Source of the DNA: Thalassospira sp. ER-Se-21-Dark | GTDB taxonomy: Bacteria > Pseudomonadota > Alphaproteobacteria > Rhodospirillales > Thalassospiraceae | NCBI RefSeq assembly: GCF_017922435.1 | Contig: NZ_VDEZ01000001.1 | Coordinates: 868,001-932,000 of the forward strand | DNA length: 64,000 bases | Reading direction: 5' to 3' | Shown: positions 1 to 7,050 of the stretch, piece by piece | Position numbering within the stretch: the first letter of the stretch is position 1 | Layout: the number at the start of each line of letters is the position of its first letter | Translations under genes and position numbers: made by a program | Notes under the pieces: model-generated | The model's database searches: none | Seen by the model: only the letters and a program-made list of their open reading frames with translations | Told to the model about the DNA's origin: nothing

Positions 1-3000
1 GATCGACATTTACGCCACCGGATGCATCGGCATAGGTAACGGTATCGGAACCAAGGCCACCAGAAATCCGGTCATTGCCGGCACCACCCGCGATTGTGTC
101 GTTACCGGCACCGCCATTGAGCACATCATCGCCACCACGACCATCAAGAATGTCGTTACCTGCGCCCCCATCAAGCACGTTCGCAGTGTCATCGCCGGCC
201 AGGGTATCGTTGAACGATGAGCCCGTGACATTTTCAAAGTTGGTAATTGTATCGGTACCGTCGGGCGCACTTGCCTGTCCGGTCGCAAGGTCGACAACAA
301 CACCACCGTCAGCACCCTGATAGCTTAGGGTATCGTTACCATCGCCACCATCAAGATCATCATTGCCGGCACCGCCATTGATCGCATCGTCACCCGTACC
401 GCCGGTAATAGTGTCAGTGCCGGTTCCACCGGTTATGAAATCATTGCCAGCACCACCATCAATCGTATCGTTTCCGGCACCGCCGGAAACCACATCGTTG
501 CCGTCTTTGGCGCTAATCACATCACTTCTGTCAGTACCAATCAGAACGTCTCTGTCCTCGGTACCTTCCAGCGACCGGATGCCCTTGAAGTTGGCATAGG
601 TCAGGCTATCGGGATTGACACCTTCAAGGGTGATGACGGCATCGCCAACCGAAATCGTCGCATTGCCCGCCGCGTCTTCGCCGATAAAGTCGGCAACATC
701 GGAGAACAGCTCAAGATTGTCGATACCCTGAATATCAATGACGTCGTTCACAGGATCGAAATCGGTGACGAGATCATTACCGCTGTCCGCCCGGACAACG
801 AAGGTATCGGCACCTGAACCACCGGTCAGCGTATCGTCACCGCCGCGACCATCAATGGTATCGCTGCCCGCACCACCGAAGAAGATATCGTCACCGCCGC
901 TGCCCAGCATGGTGTCGCTGCCAGATGAACCCTCGATCTTTTCGAAACCGGAGATAACGTCGGTAAAGTCGTTTCCGGAAACCGTTCCTGCGTCGAGGTC
1001 AACCGTCACGGCCGACCCAGGACCTGTCACACCAGCGTTGTAGCTTAGCGTATCGTTGCCATCGCCACCAATCAGGGTGTCATCACCGGCACTGCCAAAA
1101 ACAGTGTCATCACCTGCACCAGTATCAACGATGTTGTCGGCAGCGTTGCCATAAACGATGTCGTTACCAGAACCTGACACAACGTTTTCAAAGCCCGAAA
1201 GGGTGTCATTGCCGTCACCGGTTGCCGTGCCGGTCGAGAGGTTAACCGTCACTCCGCCATCAACATCGGTATAATCAACAGTATCGTTCCCAGCGCCGCC
1301 AGAAAGGGCGTCATCACCGCCGCCACCGGAAATGGTGTCATCACCAGCCATGCCCGAAAGCGTATTCACACCATCGTCACCGGAAATGACGTCGTTGCTT
1401 GCAGAACCGGTAATATTTTCAATGTTGGACAGTTGCGTCGTGCCGGAACCCATCGTGGCGGTACCGTTCGCAAGATCGACACTCAGCCCGGACTCATTGC
1501 CAAAGGAAACCGTATCATTGCCATCACCACCGTCGACGGTGTCGTTACCGCCAACGCCGCGAATGACGTCATCCCCCGCGCCGGTCGAAATAACATTGGC
1601 GTCACTGGACGCAATGACAGTGTCATCGCCAGCACCAGTAATTACGTTCTCAACACTAATCAGTGTATCAGTTTCGCCGGTTTGGACGTCACGCGCGGAT
1701 CCATCCTCGAGATTAACTTCCTGACCGCTTTCGCGCGCACTCAGATCAAGGGTGTCGCTGCCTTCACCACCGATGAGGGTATCGTTGCCTTCTTCGCCAA
1801 CAAACAGGTCGTCGCCCTCGCCACCATCAAGGGTGTCGTTGCCACCACGACCAACAAGCGTGTCATTACCCGCACCACCGCGCAAAACGTTGACACCGTT
1901 ATCGCCGTAAAGTTCGTCTTCATATGCTGAACCGGTCGCATTCTCGATGCGATCAAGAACATCGTTGCCATCGGCACCCGTCGCAGTTCCTGCGCCAAGG
2001 TCAACCTGAACACCGCCATTGGCGCCGGAATAGTCGACGGTATCAATACCTTCCTGACCGCGCAGGGTATCGTTACCTGCCCCGCCCGAGACCGTATCAT
2101 CGCCATAACCGCCGGAAATGACGTCATCGCCACTCCCACCGCTGAGCGTATCGTCACCGCCATAGCCATAAAGCGCGTCATTGCCGTCCGTACCGGAACC
2201 GACATCATTGTCTTCGGTTTCAAAAATGCGACCAAAACCGCGGAAATCATCCGCGTCCAGGCTGTCGCTGCTGACACCTTCGAGGGTGAGCGTGCCCTGG
2301 TCCCCGAAATCGATAACGGTGTTGCCGTTGCCATCATCGGACATCATGGTTTGCAGGGTTGCAAAGTCCTGAATGCCGAGTTTGGAAAGATCTATAATGT
2401 CTTCCGAACCGGCAAAATCAGTGATCGTGTCATTGCCGAAATTCTCGGTCAGCTCAAAGTCGTCGGCACCCGAACCACCGGTCAGCGTATCATTGCCCGC
2501 ACCACCGGTCAGCGTATCGATGCCCGCACCGCCTTCAAGAACGTTGTCGGCATCATCACCCGCAATGTGATCGTCAAAGTCGGAGCCGACGACGTTTTCC
2601 ACCATCTGGACAACGTCATTGCCCGCACCGCCCGTTGCGGCTTCATTAGCAAGATCAACCGTGACTGCACTGTCCGCATCGCTATAGCTTACAGTATCGA
2701 CACCACTGCCACCCTGGATGTGATCATCGCCCTGGCCCCCACGCAGGAAGTCGTCACCCGATCCACCCGCCATGACATCATTGCCGGAACCACCCACCAG
2801 AAGGTCGTTGCCAGCCCCACCCTGCAGCACGTCGTCGTCATCGGCGCCAAACAGGCTGTCGCTGCCATCACCGCCCTGCAGGATGTCGTTGCCGCTTTCA
2901 CCGCGCAGGACATCATTGCCACCGCCGCCCTGCAAAAGGTCATTGCCTGCACCGCCTTCAAGCGTGTCATCGCCGTCATTGCCCTGAAGGGTGTCGTTTC

Positions 3001-3060
3001 CGCTAGCCCCCCCGAGAGTATCTGTCTCGTCGTCGCCCTGAACAACATCGGCCGCACCCG
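1..3060 (-). repeat. C-terminal-side RTX nonapeptide repeat array
   Basis: Tandem coding repeats of about 27 bases (nine residues, for example GGAGNDxLD) fill most of this stretch. They are broken by hydrophobic DxITDF...TLEGV segments near 2210-2450 and 560-800, and by longer non-repeat modules that begin with a conserved NxxNxxG-like segment and DGAxVDL strands. The array continues past the left edge. Each pair of consecutive nonapeptides is expected to bind Ca2+ in a beta-roll. Confidence 0.85.
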
Positions 3061-5497
3061 ATGGATTATTGTCAAAGGCGTTGGAATCGCCGTCATCGGC
3101 ATCGGTTACGTCACCATCTGCTTCAGCGTCAGCACCGCCGGTTGTTTCACCACCTGTTGCGTCCGCGCCCGAGGCTGCATCGCCAGAGGTTTCTTGTCCG
3201 GCGTCACCTTCGGGTGCTGTGCCAGCTTCGCCGCCTTCGGTGGTATCGTCCGATGCGGTTTCTTCACCGGTGGTTTCTTGGCCTGCGGTCTCATCGGAAG
3301 TTGAACCCGCATCAGACGGCTGATCGCCATTAGCGGCACTATCACCTGACCCTGTCTCGCCGGAGCCTTCTGCCGGTGTTTCGTCGCTACCTTCGCCGGT
3401 GGTTTCAGAACCGGCTTGTGACTCAGTTGTCTCACCGCCAGTTTCTGCACCAGCTTCGGCACCCGCCTGGGCACCGGTGCTTGTATTGTCTTCTGTGTTC
3501 GGGCTGGTTTCGCCAGCCGGGCTGTCGGCACCGGCTTCGTCACCTGTGGTTTCTTCACTGGTCTCTGCTTCGCCAGAGGAAGCGCCCGCGCCAGCGGTCT
3601 CCCCGCCGGATGTTTCACCGGTTGCTTCGTCTACCGGCTGCTCAGCACCTTCGCCCGCAGCAGCTTCACCGGAACCTGTACTATCAGTATCTGTTGCGCC
3701 ACCTTCAGTATCGCCGGAACCCAGCGTATCTTCACCGCTGCCGGCGGAAGCACTGTCAGAACCTGCCTCTCCGCTGGTTTCGCCGCCAGAAGCACCCTCA
3801 CCAGAAGTCTCGCTGCCCGCACCGGCTTCTGAACCTGCGCCAGAACCGGTAGCAGAACCATCGACGACTTCACCGCCGTCAGAGCCTGAAGCTTCTTCTG
3901 CGCCGGTTGCATCACCAGCGTCGGAACCACCCGTGGAAGGTTCCGTTTCACCTGATGCGGTTTCACCCGTTGTGCTGCCGCCATCCGTCGATCCGGAAGT
4001 TTCGCCCGAAGACGCACCGGTTTCATTACCGGTCGCTTCGGAGCCGAGTGTATCACCTGAACCGCCATCAGCTTGCGTTTCGGACCCGGCATCGCCGGTG
4101 CTGCCCGTTTCGTCGGTGCTTTCTGAACCGCCAGATGTGACCTCGCCCGAGGTGGTATCTTCCTGTGCTTCAGAACTGCCCGTTGAACCGGTTTCCGTTC
4201 CGGCATCGCCAGTCGTGGTTTCACCGGAACTGCTGGAATCACTGCCGGTCCCGCCATCATTGTGGGTGGTTTCTTCACTGCCGGATGCACCGGTCGCGCC
4301 ATCACCAGAAGCTTCGCCAGAGGTTTCACCAGAAGCTGCCGAACCCGTTTCCCCGGTGCTGCCGGAACCAGGTTCCGCGCCACCGGCTTCCGTACCGCCC
4401 GTGCCACTATCGCCTGTCGCATCATCGGTTGCGGTACCGGTATCGCTTTGCGACGAAGTATCTTGCGCGTCATTTGTGCGACCAGCGCCGGAATCGAGAT
4501 TAACTTCAACACCCTGATCTGACTGGCTGTAATCAAGGGTATTTTCGCCTGCTCCCCCGTCAATAGCGTCCGCGCCGTCGCTGACGGCAAAGGTGTCATC
4601 ACCATCGCCACCCGACAGGCTGTTATTGCCGGAATCACCCGTCAGAACATCATCACCTGATGTGCCACGGAGATTTTCAATATTTTCAAAGGACGTCCGA
4701 TTGGCACCCGTGGCATCGGTCGAGGAACCTTGCGAAAGATCGGCGCGCACGCCGTCAGAAGCCCCGTCAAACGAAAGGGTATCTTCGCCAGCACCGCCAT
4801 CAATGCTGTCTGCACCACCACCCGGCAAAATCACATCGTCACCATCCGAACCGATGATGATGTCGTCGCCTGTCCCACCTTCAATGACATTGGCTTCGCC
4901 ATCGGTGGAGGCAGCATCGCCGCCCTCTGTCGCGACGGAAACTTCGTTGATTTGCGGGACATCGACCAGCGTCACATTGGCAAGCTCTGCCTTCGACACG
5001 CCCTCGAAAATCACCTTGTCGCCGGTGGCAAACACGATGAAGGCATTGCCAGACGCATCTTCGCTGGCCAGCGCCATGAGTTCGCTGACACTGTCGACGC
5101 CAAGGTCGCTGAGTGCCAACTCATCTTCATCAATGTTGAAGTCGGTGATTGTGGTTTGCTCGAAACCACTTTGGAGCACGAAGGTATCGCGTCCTTCGCC
5201 GCCGGTAACAACATCCTCACCCTCGCCCGATTCGAGAATGTCGTCGCCTTCGCCGCCAATCAGGGTGTTGTCACCACCATCGCCCACCAGAACATCGTCA
5301 TAGGCAGTGCCAATCACGTTCTGGATGTTGGTGAAAACCTGCGTTGCAGTGGATTGAGAGTTGCCTTCGCCCGAAGAGCCTGCCCCGGAATCATTTTTGA
5401 CCGCAGCAGAATCCCCTTCTGCGCGGTCATCAAGAACCTTATCAATATCGGTGTCGGTAATTCCAACACCGTCGTCTTGGTTGGCGGGCGAGACCAA
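1..5497 (-). CDS. Giant RTX (haemolysin-type Ca2+-binding repeat) protein, 3' end beyond window
   Basis: One minus-strand frame is open from 5497 to the left edge (more than 1,830 residues, C-terminus missing). I checked the frame at about 5500, 4200, 3420, 2340 and 180. It encodes glycine/aspartate-rich nonapeptides of GGxGxDxLx type, the Ca2+-binding beta-roll of type I secreted proteins. Repeat blocks lie at both ends, separated by an acidic Ser/Thr/Gly/Glu linker of about 460 residues. Three segments of form DTFxx..DFxxxxDxIDLxxLG..TLEGV, near 4980-5190, 2210-2450 and 560-800, resemble the caps that follow RTX rolls. There is no in-frame ATG: an ATG at 5515 is followed at once by TAG. The best start is TTG 5497 with AGGGAG eight bases upstream. 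It lies just downstream of an exporter ABC/HlyD pair and is probably its substrate. I see no enzymatic domain; adhesin, S-layer or biofilm roles are possible. The secretion signal is presumably off-window. Confidence 0.85.
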   Translation of the reverse strand, partial: MVSPANQDDGVGITDTDIDKVLDDRAEGDSAAVKNDSGAGSSGEGNSQSTATQVFTNIQNVIGTAYDDVLVGDGGDNTLIGGEGDDILESGEGEDVVTGGEGRDTFVLQSGFEQTTITDFNIDEDELALSDLGVDSVSELMALASEDASGNAFIVFATGDKVIFEGVSKAELANVTLVDVPQINEVSVATEGGDAASTDGEANVIEGGTGDDIIIGSDGDDVILPGGGADSIDGGAGEDTLSFDGASDGVRADLSQGSSTDATGANRTSFENIENLRGTSGDDVLTGDSGNNSLSGGDGDDTFAVSDGADAIDGGAGENTLDYSQSDQGVEVNLDSGAGRTNDAQDTSSQSDTGTATDDATGDSGTGGTEAGGAEPGSGSTGETGSAASGETSGEASGDGATGASGSEETTHNDGGTGSDSSSSGETTTGDAGTETGSTGSSEAQEDTTSGEVTSGGSESTDETGSTGDAGSETQADGGSGDTLGSEATGNETGASSGETSGSTDGGSTTGETASGETEPSTGGSDAGDATGAEEASGSDGGEVVDGSATGSGAGSEAGAGSETSGEGASGGETSGEAGSDSASAGSGEDTLGSGDTEGGATDTDSTGSGEAAAGEGAEQPVDEATGETSGGETAGAGASSGEAETSEETTGDEAGADSPAGETSPNTEDNTSTGAQAGAEAGAETGGETTESQAGSETTGEGSDETPAEGSGETGSGDSAANGDQPSDAGSTSDETAGQETTGEETASDDTTEGGEAGTAPEGDAGQETSGDAASGADATGGETTGGADAEADGDVTDADDGDSNAFDNNPSGAADVVQGDDETDTLGGASGNDTLQGNDGDDTLEGGAGNDLLQGGGGNDVLRGESGNDILQGGDGSDSLFGADDDDVLQGGAGNDLLVGGSGNDVMAGGSGDDFLRGGQGDDHIQGGSGVDTVSYSDADSAVTVDLANEAATGGAGNDVVQMVENVVGSDFDDHIAGDDADNVLEGGAGIDTLTGGAGNDTLTGGSGADDFELTENFGNDTITDFAGSEDIIDLSKLGIQDFATLQTMMSDDGNGNTVIDFGDQGTLTLEGVSSDSLDADDFRGFGRIFETEDNDVGSGTDGNDALYGYGGDDTLSGGSGDDVISGGYGDDTVSGGAGNDTLRGQEGIDTVDYSGANGGVQVDLGAGTATGADGNDVLDRIENATGSAYEDELYGDNGVNVLRGGAGNDTLVGRGGNDTLDGGEGDDLFVGEEGNDTLIGGEGSDTLDLSARESGQEVNLEDGSARDVQTGETDTLISVENVITGAGDDTVIASSDANVISTGAGDDVIRGVGGNDTVDGGDGNDTVSFGNESGLSVDLANGTATMGSGTTQLSNIENITGSASNDVISGDDGVNTLSGMAGDDTISGGGGDDALSGGAGNDTVDYTDVDGGVTVNLSTGTATGDGNDTLSGFENVVSGSGNDIVYGNAADNIVDTGAGDDTVFGSAGDDTLIGGDGNDTLSYNAGVTGPGSAVTVDLDAGTVSGNDFTDVISGFEKIEGSSGSDTMLGSGGDDIFFGGAGSDTIDGRGGDDTLTGGSGADTFVVRADSGNDLVTDFDPVNDVIDIQGIDNLELFSDVADFIGEDAAGNATISVGDAVITLEGVNPDSLTYANFKGIRSLEGTEDRDVLIGTDRSDVISAKDGNDVVSGGAGNDTIDGGAGNDFITGGTGTDTITGGTGDDAINGGAGNDDLDGGDGNDTLSYQGADGGVVVDLATGQASAPDGTDTITNFENVTGSSFNDTLAGDDTANVLDGGAGNDILDGRGGDDVLNGGAGNDTIAGGAGNDRISGGLGSDTVTYADASGGVNVD
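3060..4490 (-). repeat. Low-complexity acidic S/T/G/E linker inside the RTX protein
   Basis: About 460-475 codons translate to irregular short motifs such as SGETSG, GSETG and TGDAG. Glu and Asp are abundant, and aromatic, Cys and Lys residues are almost absent in the parts I translated. The frame stays open and equal to the flanking RTX frame. The composition predicts a disordered, strongly acidic spacer, perhaps a stalk between two beta-roll regions. The antisense strand shows a long Ser/Pro/Val-rich open frame that I regard as a composition artefact. Confidence 0.8.
4510..5330 (-). repeat. N-terminal RTX repeat block
   Basis: Shortly after the start codon the product shows VIGTAYDDVLVGDGGDN followed by several GGEGDDxL-type nonapeptides. 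A DTFVLQ..TDFN..LALSDLG cap segment comes next, then another short repeat group, before the acidic linker starts. RTX blocks this close to the N-terminus are less usual, since most RTX proteins carry them next to the C-terminal secretion signal. Confidence 0.75.
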
Positions 5498-5564
5498 AAC
5501 ACATACTCCCTACATGGGAATTATTTTTACCAGTACTGCGGCGAACAATCGGCCCCAGAATCGA

Positions 5565-5581
5565 ATTATACCGTAGTATAA
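5565..5581 (-). promoter_or_regulatory. Candidate RTX promoter: perfect -10 within an inverted repeat
   Basis: On the minus strand TATAAT occupies 5570-5565. This places a start of transcription near 5558, about 60 bases before the TTG start. The -10 overlaps a perfect inverted repeat TTATAC-CGTA-GTATAA (5566-5581), a possible operator. I find no convincing -35 at 16-18 bases, so an activator may be needed. Confidence 0.4.
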
Positions 5582-5667
5582 ATTAGATTTATGCGAATCA
5601 TCAATAGAAAATGACTCGCCCAGGGACGGTTGATGCGTTTTTTCTCATATTTTCCGGCGTTTTGGAA

Positions 5668-5706
5668 GGAAAAAGCCCGGCCTGTCAGAATCTGTCAGGT
5701 TGTATA
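5668..5706 (-). promoter_or_regulatory. Hairpin and T-run between exporter genes and RTX gene
   Basis: Read on the minus strand, after the HlyD stop there is CCTGaCAG-att-CTGaCAGG, followed by CCGGGCTTTTTCC. This could be a weak terminator or attenuator separating exporter and substrate transcription. The stem contains an A-A mismatch, so the assignment is tentative. Confidence 0.25.
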
Positions 5707-5742
5707 GATTCAGTCACCATGACCTATACGTTATTTACCAAA

Positions 5743-7050
5743 TCATTGTTCGCGGAATGCGCGATCAAAGCTGGTGGTGATCGGTGAAAACAGGTAAGCG
5801 AGGATCGTTCTGGCACCCGTTACGATCTCCAACTGGGCGGGCATGCCGGGCGACAAAATCATCCCTTCATGCTCGGCCAGGCTTTCGGCATCGATCTCGA
5901 CCATGGCCTGGAAATAGGATCGGCCTTCGGAGTCTGTCAGTCGATCCGGCGAGACATCGGTTACCGTCCCCTTGACCGGGGCAAACCAACGCTGACTGAA
6001 CGATGTCACCCGGATATTGACCGGAAGACCGGCCGAAACGACGTCAATATCGTTCGGGGAAACGCGGGCCTCGATCACAAGCCGATCATCCGCCGGCACG
6101 ATTTCAAGTACTTGCGCCCCCGGCGGAATGACCCCGCCGACAGTGGTGAACTGCATGTTGGTGACTGTCCCATTGCGCGGCGCCTTGATGTCGGAACGCA
6201 CCAGGATATCCTCGGCCGAGCGCAGGCGTTCGTTCAGATCGGAAATCTCGCTTTGGATATCTCGCAGTTCTGTGTTGATCGATTGCAGGTGGTCGCGCAT
6301 CAACTGTGACTGGCTGGCCTTGACCTGCTGGATTTGCTGTTCAATCCGGGCAATGTCGGCGGAAAACCGACCGATATTGCCAAGGGTTTCAACCAACCGG
6401 CTTTCGAGTTGCAGCAACCGGGTCCGCCGCGCATAGCCAAGATCGACCATCGGCTTGACCATCGCGAGCTCTTCCTTGACGATCCCGACCTGCTGTTCGG
6501 CAGCAGTCTTTTGTTCGCGCGTGCCAATAATCTCTCGGCGCAATTCCTTGATGCGCTCGTCATAGAGCGCAAGTTCACCGGCAAACGCACTGCGGCGACT
6601 GTCAAACAGGGTGCGTTGTGCATCGGTGATCGAAAAATACCGAGGATCTTCAAGTGGCGGCGGGAATGACAAGTAATCTTCCTGTGCCCGTTCGGCAATC
6701 AGCCGCGTCTGGGTCGCCAGCGCATTGAGATAACGGTTATTGAGCAGATCAAAACTTGCCCGTGAACGTGTATCATCAAGCCTGATCAGGACATCGCCCG
6801 CCTGGACCCGCGTACCATTACGCACAAGAATGTCGCGAATGATGCCGCCTTCAAGATGCTGAACGCTTTGTCGGCCCGAAAATGGCGCAACCACACCACT
6901 TGCCGTGGCGGCCGAATTGACCTCGGCCGTACCCGCCCACAGAAGAACCGAGCCAAAGCCCAAAAACAGGATCAAAAAGCCGATCCGCACCAACGGTTTG
7001 ACGTCTGTGCTAAGCTCGCGCGCGGTTGGAAGTTGCACTCCACCAGACAT
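5743..7050 (-). CDS. HlyD-type periplasmic adaptor of type I secretion system
   Basis: 435 residues, the usual length for PrtE/HlyD-family membrane fusion proteins that link an inner-membrane ABC exporter to a TolC-like outer-membrane channel. A short cytoplasmic N-terminus is followed by one transmembrane helix (about 21-43). The first half of a lipoyl-like domain comes next (HLEGGIIRDI near 65-75, then AGDVLIRLDD), followed by a long coiled coil (about 160-285) and the second lipoyl half (IKAPRNGTVTNM). A beta-barrel domain follows, and the conserved family end YLFSPI..SFDRAFRE is present. Its ATG shares one base with the stop codon of the upstream ABC gene (TGATG), so the two are translationally coupled. 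No tolC homologue lies in the window. Confidence 0.92.
   Translation of the reverse strand: MSGGVQLPTARELSTDVKPLVRIGFLILFLGFGSVLLWAGTAEVNSAATASGVVAPFSGRQSVQHLEGGIIRDILVRNGTRVQAGDVLIRLDDTRSRASFDLLNNRYLNALATQTRLIAERAQEDYLSFPPPLEDPRYFSITDAQRTLFDSRRSAFAGELALYDERIKELRREIIGTREQKTAAEQQVGIVKEELAMVKPMVDLGYARRTRLLQLESRLVETLGNIGRFSADIARIEQQIQQVKASQSQLMRDHLQSINTELRDIQSEISDLNERLRSAEDILVRSDIKAPRNGTVTNMQFTTVGGVIPPGAQVLEIVPADDRLVIEARVSPNDIDVVSAGLPVNIRVTSFSQRWFAPVKGTVTDVSPDRLTDSEGRSYFQAMVEIDAESLAEHEGMILSPGMPAQLEIVTGARTILAYLFSPITTSFDRAFREQ

Noticed and set aside
1..3060. Regularly spaced short repeats that could look like a CRISPR array or tandem satellite
   Set aside because: The period is about 27 bases in one open frame and translates to RTX nonapeptides; repeats are degenerate at the DNA level and there are no unique spacers.
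1433..3304. Plus-strand ORFs of repetitive Ile/Val/Thr/Arg composition
   Set aside because: Antisense shadows of the RTX repeats.
3399..4517. Long plus-strand ORF rich in Ser, Pro, Val and Ala
   Set aside because: It is antisense to the acidic linker of the RTX protein; its composition mirrors the complementary codons and it has no ribosome-binding site.
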